Shown one piece after another: positions 37,594-45,789 of a stretch of DNA of 64,000 nucleotides. How positions within the stretch are numbered: the first letter of the stretch is position 1; every line of letters begins with the position of its first letter. Under the pieces are notes generated by a model. It did not search any database. It was not told where the DNA came from and saw only the letters and a program-made list of their open reading frames with translations. The stretch spans positions 1 through 64,000 of the forward strand of contig CAXNKG010000009.1 in NCBI GenBank assembly GCA_964202965.1. Direction: 5' to 3'. The translations under genes and the position numbers were made by a program. The stretch comes from CAXNKG01 sp964202965. Lineage in GTDB: Bacteria; Acidobacteriota; Vicinamibacteria; Vicinamibacterales; UBA2999.

Positions 37594-38463
37594 GTGGCCA
37601 GTCCTCCCGCTCCTTCAGGGCGCTCGGAAACGCGGGAAACAGCGGAGCTTCGCGCGCTCAAGGAGCGGCAGCCTGAGCTCGGCGATGCGGTCGACCTGCA
37701 CCTCGAGCTGCTCGAGGTCCAGCGCCGTATCCAGGGCCGCATCCCGCTTCCCTCCTTCGAGCTGAACGCCGCCATCTTCGGGCACCATCAGGCGACCGCC
37801 TCGCCCCTTCTGCGATTCGAGGACATCCCGATCGAGCTCTCGGACCTGCGCCTCGTCGTCCGGCAGATGGCGGACATCCTGCGGCGCTTCGGGGCGCTCG
37901 AGGAGGATGACTATCGGAGGGCGCAGGCGGTCGGGCGTGATGCGTCACTGGCGGCGGTGCTCGGCGACTGGTACCGCGTCCCGGCGCAGCGGCTGGCGTC
38001 GGCGGCAGGCGTGGCCGCCGCCGCGGCGCCGCCGGACGACACGGGCGCGCTCGACCAGCTCTTTACTGTCGCCATGAGGCCGTTCCTCTCACGATGCGCG
38101 GAGGTCGTCCAGCAGCGGCCCGAACTGTCCGCATGGCCGCATCCCCACTGTGCTGTGTGCGGCGGGGAGCCCGACCTGGCCGTCATTACGCCGGCGGCCG
38201 AACGCCACCTGATCTGCGGGCGCTGCGGCCTGCGCTGGAAATTCGAGCCACTCACCTGCCCGTACTGCCGGAACAGCGACCGCTCGAAGATCACGTCGTT
38301 TGCGACGCCGGACGGGCGCTACCGCGTCTACGCCTGCGATGTCTGCACGCGCTACCTCAAGGCGTACGACGCGCGACATGCGACGCGGCCGGTGATGCCG
38401 GTGGTGGACAGTGTAGCGACGCTGCCGCTGGATGCGGCGGCGATACAGAGGGGATATTCCTAG
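37594..38463 (+). CDS. FdhE-like formate dehydrogenase accessory protein
   Basis: FdhE proteins assist maturation of exported formate dehydrogenases and bind iron through rubredoxin-like cysteine pairs. The 289-residue protein has a helical N-terminal half and a C-terminal metal-binding half with CAVCGG, CGRCGLRW, CPYCRN and CDVCTRYLKAYD. I start it at the GTG at 37594, directly after the -10-like element. No formate dehydrogenase gene is in the window, so its partner is elsewhere or it serves another molybdoenzyme. Confidence 0.85.
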   Translation: MASPPAPSGRSETRETAELRALKERQPELGDAVDLHLELLEVQRRIQGRIPLPSFELNAAIFGHHQATASPLLRFEDIPIELSDLRLVVRQMADILRRFGALEEDDYRRAQAVGRDASLAAVLGDWYRVPAQRLASAAGVAAAAAPPDDTGALDQLFTVAMRPFLSRCAEVVQQRPELSAWPHPHCAVCGGEPDLAVITPAAERHLICGRCGLRWKFEPLTCPYCRNSDRSKITSFATPDGRYRVYACDVCTRYLKAYDARHATRPVMPVVDSVATLPLDAAAIQRGYS

Positions 38464-38496
38464 CGGTTCGAGGCTCTGGGCTCTAGGCTCTGGGTC
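38464..38496. repeat. Degenerate GGCTCT word repeat
   Basis: Between the fdhE-like and D,D-carboxypeptidase genes the sequence consists of near-copies of the words GAGGCTCT, GGGCTCT and AGGCTCT. It is the same word family as at 37501-37576. It may form weak structure between the convergent genes, but no terminator T run is evident. Confidence 0.65.
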
Positions 38497-39765
38497 CTAG
38501 TTACTTGCCGCTGTGGCCGAGGCGGCTTCGACCGTGGGCACCAGCAGATCCTGCGCCTTCCCTGCGAGCCAGTTGAACAGGTGCCGCGTCTCCCAGAAGC
38601 GGCCCGCGTTCGACTTGGCGCCGAGCACGACCACCGCGATCTGCGGACCGCCGTGCGGCAGCCGGAGCAGCGTCGCCAGGCAGTAGCCGGCCTTCCGGAT
38701 GAAACCGGTCTTGCCGCCAAGCACGTCGACGTCACCCGTCCGAACCAGCTGATTCGTGCTGCGGATGCTGATCTTGCGGCGGCCGGACGCGACCGTGTAC
38801 TCCTGCTTCTGCATGATCGACGCAACGCGGTGATCGCCGGAAACCTGCGCGATGAGCCGCGCCATGTCATACGCCGATGAGACGTTGTCGGACAGCAGCC
38901 CAGACGGGTCGGCGTAACGCGTACTGACCAACCCCAGCTCTTCCGCCTTTGTGTTCATCCGGTCGATGAAGCCCTCCGAGCCGTGCGGCGAGACACGCGC
39001 CAGCGCGCGGGCGGCCGCATTGTCCGACGCGATCAGCAGCAGGTGCAGCAGGTCGCCTGTCGTCACCTTGTAACCTGCGCGGAGATAGGTGGTCGAGGCG
39101 CGATACACGTCCGCGCGCTGGATGACGATTTCGCGGGTGAGATCGGGATCGTCTTCGAGGAAGACCGCCGCCGTCATCACCTTGGTGATGCTCGCAATCG
39201 ACCGCTGGTCCTGTGAGTTCTGCTCCCAGAGCACCTTGCCCGTCTCCGGGTTGTAGATGATCGCGGCCTCCGCCCGGAGGTCGGGCACTTCGGATCCGGT
39301 CTCGTCGAGCTTGAATCGGGGCGTCTGTGCCTCGCGCAGCGCCCGCGCCTGCAGCGCCGCGCGGGTGGCACGTGTCGTGCGCGCGCGCGTCGGCGTGGGA
39401 GCCGCGGAACCCGGCTGCGTCGTATAGACCACCAGGCGCTTCCCGGCCTGGATGCTGTTGCCCCGCAGACCGTTCCATGCCTTCAGCTCGGCGACCGTGG
39501 TGCGATAACGCCGCGAAATGGATGAGAGCGTGTCGCCGCGCCGGACGACGTGCGTGACTTCACGCGGGGTGGAGGTCGTGGTAGATGAGGCGGCGGTGGT
39601 GGCTCCCGGTGTCTCGACGGCCGGCAGCGCGAGAGGCGCCTGAGGCTCACTGGGACCGCGGGGAGCTGCCGTCTGGCCGGCTGCGACATGGGGCAGCATC
39701 GACGCCAGGATGACGCCGAGCATACCGATGAGTTGAGCCTTGCCGGTCAGCCGAACCTGGATCAC
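38497..39765 (-). CDS. LysM-containing D-alanyl-D-alanine carboxypeptidase (S11)
   Basis: The enzyme trims the terminal D-alanine of peptidoglycan stem peptides. The 422-residue precursor has a signal peptide (to about VAAGQ). A LysM glycan-binding domain follows (HVVRRGDTLSSISRRYRTTV, ending GKRLVVY), then a penicillin-binding fold with the S11 triad SITK, SDN (ASDNAAARALA) and KTG (GGKTGFIRKAG). The GTG at 39765 is chosen because AAGGGG lies eight bases upstream and a signal peptide begins there. An N-terminal LysM is not usual for this family, whose members more often have C-terminal extensions. Confidence 0.93.
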   Translation of the reverse strand: MIQVRLTGKAQLIGMLGVILASMLPHVAAGQTAAPRGPSEPQAPLALPAVETPGATTAASSTTTSTPREVTHVVRRGDTLSSISRRYRTTVAELKAWNGLRGNSIQAGKRLVVYTTQPGSAAPTPTRARTTRATRAALQARALREAQTPRFKLDETGSEVPDLRAEAAIIYNPETGKVLWEQNSQDQRSIASITKVMTAAVFLEDDPDLTREIVIQRADVYRASTTYLRAGYKVTTGDLLHLLLIASDNAAARALARVSPHGSEGFIDRMNTKAEELGLVSTRYADPSGLLSDNVSSAYDMARLIAQVSGDHRVASIMQKQEYTVASGRRKISIRSTNQLVRTGDVDVLGGKTGFIRKAGYCLATLLRLPHGGPQIAVVVLGAKSNAGRFWETRHLFNWLAGKAQDLLVPTVEAASATAASN

Positions 39766-39901
39766 GGGCAACCCCTTACGCAACAGCCTGTTACGAATGT
39801 GTCGGCATTCTAGCAAAGTTTCTGTAGGCTGCAAGGGATTTTGACAGACCAGTGGCGCTCCACGGTACCCTTGGTGTACAGATTCCGGTCACCTCAGCCC
39901 C

Positions 39902-40441
39902 ATGACTCTTCGAATCGCCGAGTTCACGGCCCTGCGCGCCGCCATTTCGGTGCGCGGCACCACGAGGGTTGTCGTCGCGGCCGTCACCGTCGGCATCTGG
40001 GCGATCCTCGCCGTAGTCCTGGTGCTTTTCAGCAACCTGCCGCTCGCCATCCTGATCCCGCTCGCCGTGCTGGCGGCGGGGTTTGAAGCGGTCCACGCCC
40101 TCCACGCGGGGGTCGAGCGCATCGGGCGGTATCTGCAGGTGTCCTACGAGGAAGGGCCGGACGCGCCACAGTGGGAAACGGCGGCCCTGGCGGTCGGTCC
40201 CGCGCTGCCGGGTGGCGGGGTGGATCCGCTCTTTTCCGTGCTGTTCATCGGCGCCGCGGCCCTGAACCTCGCCGCGGCCCTGCCGGTCGCGCCGACCTGG
40301 CAGGAACTGGCCGTCCTCGGGGTCTGCCACGCCGGCCTCGTCCTCCGGATCGTCCGGGCCAGGGTCGCTGCCGCGCGCCAGCGGGCAGTCGAACTCGACA
40401 GCTTCAGGGCGCTGTTACTCCGACAACGCGATCGCGGTTAG
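39902..40441 (+). CDS. Membrane protein of unknown function
   Basis: The 179-residue protein has two closely spaced hydrophobic segments near residues 22-62 (VVVAAVTVGIWAILAVVLVL, then LAILIPLAVLAAGF) and a further pair near 112-150. The loop HALHAGVERIGRYLQVSYEE lies between them. I do not recognise the family. The C-terminus is charged. It is convergent with the M20 peptidase gene and the two coding regions overlap by 27 bases. Confidence 0.7.
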   Translation: MTLRIAEFTALRAAISVRGTTRVVVAAVTVGIWAILAVVLVLFSNLPLAILIPLAVLAAGFEAVHALHAGVERIGRYLQVSYEEGPDAPQWETAALAVGPALPGGGVDPLFSVLFIGAAALNLAAALPVAPTWQELAVLGVCHAGLVLRIVRARVAAARQRAVELDSFRALLLRQRDRG

Positions 40442-41677
40442 CAGCGTCCGCTGTGTGCCGCGCCACGAATCAGTCGTGTCGAAGGCCTCGTCGAGGGTAT
40501 GGGCGCCGGTGCCACTGCCGCCGGCGTCAATCGTGATCGCCGGAATATTGAGACTCATCGGCGCGTTGGCGTCGGTCGAGCCCTCGGTGAGCTCGATGGG
40601 CAGCCCAAGGGCGCGCGTCACCGACACCGCCCGCTGCACAATGTCGGATGAGGCGGCCACGCTGCCTGCGGGGCGATCGCCCACCAGCATCTTGGTCACC
40701 GTCAGCCGGCCCTTCTGGTCCCATCGCGCGTTCTCAGCCGCCAGCGCGGCGTCGACGGCGGCGTGGAATTTCCCATCAAGGTCGGCGAGCGCGTCGGGGT
40801 TCGCCGACCGCATGTCGACTTCCATCCAGGCGTCCGACGAAATCGAGTTGACGGAGGTTCCCCCGCCGATCCGACCCACGTTGAACGTCGTTCGGGGCTC
40901 CGTCGGAGGACGGATGTCAGCCAGTCCCGTGATCGCCCGCCCAAGCGCGTGAACCGGGTTGGCTATCCCGAAGGCACCGTAACTGTGACCGCCCGGACCG
41001 GCGAACGTCACGCGATAGCGAAGACTGCCGACCGAGACGTGGGTGATCCCGTAGCCGGTTCCATCGACGGACACAAAGCGATCGACCTGCCCCTTCAGCG
41101 TGTCGTTGATGAGCGCCTTCGCACCGCGCAGGTCGCCCAGCCCCTCTTCGCCGACGGTCCCCACGAAGGTGATGGTGCCGGCGGTCTGAACCTTTCCTGC
41201 ATCGAGCGCGCGAACCACCGCCAGCAGGACGGCCAGTCCGCGGCAGTCGTCGCCGATGCCAGGACCACGCAGCAGTGGGCCCTGGCGGGTCACCGTGACG
41301 TCCGTCTCGGCAGGAAAGACCGTGTCGAGATGTGCACTGAAGACGAGATGGGGGCGGGCTGCGCGTCCGGGACGCTCGCCGAGGACGTTCCCCGTTTTGT
41401 CGATCCGCACGTTCCGTAGTCCGACTTGCCGGAAGGCGTCGGCGTACGCCTTCGCCCGGGCGGCCTCCATGAACGGCGGGGCCGGAATTTCGCACAACCG
41501 GATCTGCTCCTCGATGGCCGCCGGCTCGGCCGCCCGCGCATGATCCAGAGCCGTGCGGACCGCCGCATCGTTCATCAGCCGAGGACCAGGGTCGCCGACC
41601 TGCGCGGCAGCGGTCGAATCGAGCCCGATCACCCCGATCGCCGCTGTCAGTGCCACAACCGCACGCCTGATTCGCAT
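40415..41677 (-). CDS. Secreted M20-family zinc peptidase
   Basis: The 420-residue precursor has a signal peptide (MRIRRAVVALTAAIGVIGL) and a two-domain M20 fold. The metal and catalytic sites are visible as SAHLDTVFP, GPGIGDDCRGLA, and the glutamate pair in GTVGEEGLGDL. The dimerisation domain has AGPGGHSYGAFGIANP, and the last ligand lies in GAHTLDEAFDTT. It resembles peptidase-T or carboxypeptidase-like members and should act in the periplasm. The ATG at 41677 is preceded by TATCGT ending eight bases upstream, another possible leaderless start. Confidence 0.9.
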   Translation of the reverse strand: MRIRRAVVALTAAIGVIGLDSTAAAQVGDPGPRLMNDAAVRTALDHARAAEPAAIEEQIRLCEIPAPPFMEAARAKAYADAFRQVGLRNVRIDKTGNVLGERPGRAARPHLVFSAHLDTVFPAETDVTVTRQGPLLRGPGIGDDCRGLAVLLAVVRALDAGKVQTAGTITFVGTVGEEGLGDLRGAKALINDTLKGQVDRFVSVDGTGYGITHVSVGSLRYRVTFAGPGGHSYGAFGIANPVHALGRAITGLADIRPPTEPRTTFNVGRIGGGTSVNSISSDAWMEVDMRSANPDALADLDGKFHAAVDAALAAENARWDQKGRLTVTKMLVGDRPAGSVAASSDIVQRAVSVTRALGLPIELTEGSTDANAPMSLNIPAITIDAGGSGTGAHTLDEAFDTTDSWRGTQRTLLTAIALSE

Positions 41678-41904
41678 GATTCGAGACGATAACACCATCC
41701 AACAGTTTGAAATCGGATCCACTCAGCCACGCTCCGTGGCGCGCCCGCCACACCTGCCGGGAATGGCGGCCTGACAAAGTGATGATGTCGACCGCCAAGA
41801 ATCGCGCCATATTTCTGCGATCACGCGCAAGGGGCCCTCTAAACACCGGACTTCGACCTCATCGGTACAGAACTTGCTGCTGTGTCGTGCGGAGGCCTCA
41901 GGGA

Positions 41905-42111
41905 ATGAGTCTGGTGCGGCTCTTGGAGTTTCGAACCCTCACCTGTGGGTGCGTGATCGGTCGCTATCGTGAAGTCGCGACCAGCCGTGAACTCACATAC
42001 GTCGAAGAGAAAGGTCATGGCTGTGACATGCACGGCCATCGCCGCAATCACACGATCGCCGCGGAACGTGTCTACGGGTCCGCCGTTCCATTCGCCGTCA
42101 AGGCGTCCTGA
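41905..42111 (+). CDS. Small Cys/His-rich protein of unknown function
   Basis: The 68-residue protein starts at an ATG with GGAGG nine bases upstream. It has C14-x-C16, C40, and histidines at 38, 43, 45 and 49 (GHGCDMHGHRRNHT), a spacing that could bind zinc or another metal. A longer in-frame start at 41707 exists but lacks a ribosome site and the added part looks non-coding. I do not recognise a family. It lies 50 bases upstream of the orphan DNA methyltransferase on the same strand. Confidence 0.6.
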   Translation: MSLVRLLEFRTLTCGCVIGRYREVATSRELTYVEEKGHGCDMHGHRRNHTIAAERVYGSAVPFAVKAS

Positions 42112-42148
42112 ACCTCCGCGCTGACGCTGTCGGGCCGTACCCACGCGG

Positions 42149-42154
42149 TACAAT
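42149..42154 (+). promoter_or_regulatory. -10-like element of the DNA methyltransferase gene
   Basis: TACAAT ends seven bases before the GTG at 42162, predicting a leaderless mRNA. No clear -35 hexamer is seen at 16-18 bases upstream. Confidence 0.5.
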
Positions 42155-42161
42155 CCCGACC

Positions 42162-43028
42162 GTGTCGCGCCCTCCGCAACCGCATACGTCCCTCATCGGC
42201 CGGCGCGGAGGCTATCGGTTCTACCTGGGGGACTGCATGGACGTCCTCGCATCGCTCCCCGCCGGCTCGATCGACGCCATCGTGACCTCCCCGCCCTATA
42301 ACCTGGGAATCCGGTATCGAAGTTACGACGACACCATGCCCCGCGACCGCTATCTCGAGTGGACCGGTGAGTGGATTCGCCGCGCCACGAGGGTGCTCGC
42401 ACCCGATGGGTCCCTGTTCCTGAACGTCGGCGCCAAGCCGACCGACCCCTGGACCGCGATGGATGTGGCGGCGGCGGCCAGGCCGCACCTGCATCTCCAG
42501 AACACCATTCACTGGATCAAGTCGATCGCGATTGAAAAGGCCCTGGCGGGCACCCGTTCCGGCCTCGAGCAGGATCTGGCCGTGGGCCATTACAAGCCGA
42601 TCAACAGCAAGCGCTTCCTCCACGACTGCCACGAGTTCGTGTTCCACTTCACCCCGAAGGGGCACACGCCCCTGGACCGGCGGGCGATCGGGGTTCGCTA
42701 CCAGGATCCGTCGAACGTGGGACGCTGGCAGTCTGCGGCGTCTGGCGTCCGCTGCCGCGGCAACACCTGGTTCATCCCGTACGACACGATCCAGAACCGC
42801 GAGAAGGACCGGCCGCATCCCGCGACCTTCCCTCCTCTGCTCCCCGAGATGTGCCTCCGCCTGCACGGCCTGAAGCGCATCACCACGGTGGCCGACCCAT
42901 TTCTGGGCCTGGGATCCACCGCCGTCGCCTGCGCGCAACTCGGCCTGGGCTTCATCGGGATTGAAATGGACAAGGGGTATCTGAAGCAGGCCGTCGATCG
43001 AACTCGCGCAGCGCTGGGCGAGGAGTAG
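42162..43028 (+). CDS. Orphan beta-class DNA methyltransferase
   Basis: The 288-residue enzyme has the catalytic motif TSPPYN at residues 42-47 followed by the SAM-binding motif DPFLGLGS at 245-252. This is the beta-class order of N4-cytosine and N6-adenine DNA methyltransferases. The TSPPY form leans towards N4-cytosine, which is inference. The region between holds HWIKSIAIE and HDCHEFVFHF, then ATFPPLLPEMCLRLHG. No restriction endonuclease gene is adjacent, so it appears solitary. The recognition site cannot be predicted. Confidence 0.92.
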   Translation: MSRPPQPHTSLIGRRGGYRFYLGDCMDVLASLPAGSIDAIVTSPPYNLGIRYRSYDDTMPRDRYLEWTGEWIRRATRVLAPDGSLFLNVGAKPTDPWTAMDVAAAARPHLHLQNTIHWIKSIAIEKALAGTRSGLEQDLAVGHYKPINSKRFLHDCHEFVFHFTPKGHTPLDRRAIGVRYQDPSNVGRWQSAASGVRCRGNTWFIPYDTIQNREKDRPHPATFPPLLPEMCLRLHGLKRITTVADPFLGLGSTAVACAQLGLGFIGIEMDKGYLKQAVDRTRAALGEE

Positions 43029-43037
43029 AACGTGGGG

Positions 43038-43053
43038 GCCGGCTTCAGCCGGC
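43038..43053. terminator. GC hairpin downstream of the DNA methyltransferase gene
   Basis: GCCGGCT and AGCCGGC pair around a two-base loop ten bases after the stop codon. There is no T run, so it may be a hairpin that stabilises the mRNA end or a dispersed palindrome and not a classic terminator. Confidence 0.45.
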
Positions 43054-43070
43054 TCTGCACCCGGCGGCGC

Positions 43071-43188
43071 GGAACCGTATGCCCTCCGCAAAACCGGCTT
43101 GTTTGCGACATCCTCAGCATCCGCCGCCGCCAGGTCCGAGCTAATCCAGCTTCGCGATGACTACGGTTTTGCGCCGGACACACGGTCC
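43071..43188 (+). repeat. MITE-like repeat, left copy
   Basis: This 118-bp unit starts GGAACCGTATG and ends CACGGTCC. Its two ends are imperfect inverted repeats of each other (about 25-28 bases, each containing the core GCAAAACCG). The whole unit is closely similar to the reverse complement of 44664-44782; for example the stretch CCAGCTTCGCGATGACTACG is identical. No coding capacity is apparent. No convincing target duplication was found. Confidence 0.85.
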
Positions 43189-43273
43189 CGCGCCACCGCC
43201 CCTCACTTCACAGGTTGCAAACCATACCGAGGCGCCGTCCTGGCTGGACATCTCCAGCAGCGTAATCCCTTCG

Positions 43274-44649
43274 TTAAGGCTCACGCCCTGCGGCACGGGC
43301 TCGCGCAAGCAGCCCATCAAGCTCCTGTCTTTCAAGTAAACGTCCGTCCACAACGACCGCACGAACCCGCCGGACGTTCCTGATCTCGTCGAGTGGGTTT
43401 CCGTCGAGGAGAACCATGTCAGCGGCCTTGCCAGGCGCGATGCTACCAAGAGTCTTCTCACGGTCGAGATATCGTGCCGGATTGACTGTCGCACTTTGAA
43501 GTGCCGCCAGCGGAGTCATGCCGCCCGCTACCATCGCTGCCAGTTCGTCGAATACGCAGAAACCAGCGATGAGCGCGTCGCATCCTGCAAGGATTCCCAC
43601 GCCGGCTCTCGCCATATCGCTCGTCGCTGTCCTCGCAATCGCAGCTTGCGCGATGAGGATCTGCATAATTTCTGGTCTTGCTCCAAAGATGCTCTGATTT
43701 CCGGCCCATAACCCCCGAAGAATCTTGTTCGCGTACGCCAGATGGTCTTTGCTTATCGCAGATGCGGGCGTGCCGACGGTGGGAATCTCGGAGAGAGCGA
43801 CGAGCGTAGGCGTCTGCCAGATCTGTCGACGCGCGAGCATCTCGAAGAACGGCCGACACGTCTCTGGCCTGTACATCCCGCCACCTGAACACGCCTTCCA
43901 GACCCGCCCGTCTTCCGAGAGGTGTTCAATGTTCTTGAGGCCCGCGTCAATCCCTTCCTGGACAGTGACGTTCAAGGGCACATGACCGGCGAGCGGCAAG
44001 CTCTCAGTGCTGGCTTCTTCGGCGATCGCAAAGAACACGTCGCGGGGTGTGACATTATGGACCTTGATCAGGTCCACCCCACGGCCTTTCAGCATGCGAA
44101 CAGCTGCCCTGCCCTCGGCTGGAGTTCGGACGCGCAACCTTAGCGGCCAGTCTCCCGGAGCGTCATCGAGAATTGGACCCGCCGCGACGATTCGCGGACC
44201 ACGGATACGGGCCGACCTCGTTGCCTCGCGCATGGCGCGAATGAAATCGATGTCGGCACCCATGTCGCGGATACCGGTCACACCGTTGGCTACATAGAGC
44301 GCAAGCCATGCATCGCCACTCCCTTGAATGTGCGCATGCATATCCCACAGACCGGGAATCAGAAACCGGCCAACACCATCGACGATGTCAGCTCCGGTAG
44401 GCGGCGCTCCTCCGGATGAAACGCTGCGATGATGCTCCCAGTGACGACAACAGTGCGGTCCGGCAGGACGCGTCCATCCGCCACATCGACAACAGCGACT
44501 CCGACAATAGCCAGGGGCCTCTGCTGTGCGCCAGGAGATGCTGCGGCAGCGGCGATGACGAGTGCAGCTGCAATATGCAACCTGAACCGGTTTTTGGAAC
44601 ATTCTCGGATTGCGCACGAAGACCGGAATCTGCCGGCGGGTGAGGCCAT
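43274..44649 (-). pseudogene. Secreted amidohydrolase, frameshifted
   Basis: The 3' part (43274 to about 44400) encodes the amidohydrolase barrel: IPGLWDMHAHIQGSGDAWLA, LIKVHNVTPRDV, LAGHVPLNV, then GVGILAGCDALIAGF and GSIAPGKAADMVLLDGNP. The 5' part (about 44400-44649) is in another frame and encodes a signal-like segment (LHIAAALVIAAAAASPGAQQ) and the first beta strands (IVGVAVVDVADGRVLPD). The parts meet around 44390-44410, where one base must be gained or two lost to join them. The usual metal-ligand HxH is present as HAH. A disrupted gene or a sequencing error are both possible. Two inverted repeat copies bracket it. Confidence 0.8.
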
Positions 44650-44663
44650 CGGCGATGTTGGCG

Positions 44664-44782
44664 GGACCATATGTCCGGAGCAAAACCGTAGTCATCGCGA
44701 AGCTGGAATAGCTCCGGCCTCGCGTCGGCGAAGGCTGAGGATGCCGCAATCAAGCCGGTTTTGCGGAGCGACATATGGTTCC
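44664..44782 (-). repeat. MITE-like repeat, right copy (inverted)
   Basis: Read on the reverse strand, this 119-bp unit begins GGAACCATATGTCG and ends ACATATGGTCC. Its own ends are inverted repeats with the core GCAAAACCG. It matches the copy at 43071-43188 along its full length with scattered substitutions. It ends 15 bases upstream of the amidohydrolase ATG, so it occupies the place of that gene's promoter. Confidence 0.85.
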
Positions 44783-44862
44783 GTCAACAGCGCCACGGGT
44801 TAAGAGCGACACTGGTCATCGCTCTCGTTGATCCATGCGGTGCGCTTATGTAAGCTCGCCAT

Positions 44863-45783
44863 GTGGATCTCCGTCAGCTCGAGATCATTCGCGCCATTGC
44901 CGACACGGGTTCGTTCACGGCAGCTGGCGAGAAGCTCCACGTGTCGCAGTCGGCGATCAGCCGGCAGATCCTCCTCCTCGAAGCGGAGCTTGGCGAGCCG
45001 GTGTTTCACCGTATCGGCCGGCGGATCAAGATCACGCCGGCGGGCGAATCGCTCCTGCAGCTGAGCCACCGCGTGTTCCAGGACGTCCAGGACACGGTCG
45101 CGCAGGTCACCGAGAAGCAGGAGTCCCTGCGCGGGACGATGCGGCTGGTGGGCGGGATGACGGTCTGCCTCTACGTCTTTCCCTCGCTGCTGGCGGAGAT
45201 CCGGCGCACGCATCCGCAGCTGGATCTCAAGATCACGGTGGGCAGCGGCGAGCGATCGATTGCGCTGCTGCGGTCGGGGGCCGGCGACCTCGGCCTCGTG
45301 ACGCTGCCGGTCGTCGCGGCCGACCTCGAGGCCGTTCCAGTCCTCGAGGAAGAGCTCCTGCTGGTGACCTACCCGTCGCACCCGCTGGCAAAGAAGCGCG
45401 GGGTCACGCCGGCCGACCTCGCACACGAGCCGTTCATCCTGTTTGAAACAGGATCCATCACGCGGCGCCTGGTCGAGGACTTTTTCACGCGCGAGCACAT
45501 CGCGCCCGAGATCGTGATGGAGACGGAGAACGTCGAGATCATCAAGGCGATGGTGCGCCACGGCGTGGGCATCAGCATCATTCCCTGGCAGGCCGCGACC
45601 GCCGACGTGCGCGCGAAGCAGCTGTTCTGCAGCCGCATCGAGGGCCATGCGCTGCACCGCCAGACGGGCTGGCTCTATCCGAAGATGCGGCGGCTCCCGC
45701 GCGCCGTGTCGGAGGTGATGCGGGTGTTCGAGCAGATCCGGCCGCAGCTCGAATCGGCCGTCCGCGCACCGAAGAACTACTGA
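44863..45783 (+). CDS. LysR-family transcriptional regulator
   Basis: The 306-residue protein has the N-terminal LysR helix-turn-helix (DLRQLEIIRAIADTGSFTAA, then SQSAISRQILLLEAELGEPVF) and a periplasmic-binding-like effector domain. The GTG start is followed directly by the conserved DLRQL sequence. It is divergent from the damaged amidohydrolase gene, the classic position for a LysR regulator and its target, but the right MITE-like copy now lies between them. The effector is unknown. Confidence 0.93.
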   Translation: MDLRQLEIIRAIADTGSFTAAGEKLHVSQSAISRQILLLEAELGEPVFHRIGRRIKITPAGESLLQLSHRVFQDVQDTVAQVTEKQESLRGTMRLVGGMTVCLYVFPSLLAEIRRTHPQLDLKITVGSGERSIALLRSGAGDLGLVTLPVVAADLEAVPVLEEELLLVTYPSHPLAKKRGVTPADLAHEPFILFETGSITRRLVEDFFTREHIAPEIVMETENVEIIKAMVRHGVGISIIPWQAATADVRAKQLFCSRIEGHALHRQTGWLYPKMRRLPRAVSEVMRVFEQIRPQLESAVRAPKNY

Positions 45784-45789
45784 GAAGAC

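Noticed and set aside
43141..43494. Reverse-strand frame of 117 codons at the left repeat copy
   Set aside because: Its 3' end is the MITE-like unit and its 5' end overlaps the amidohydrolase in another frame; no independent support.
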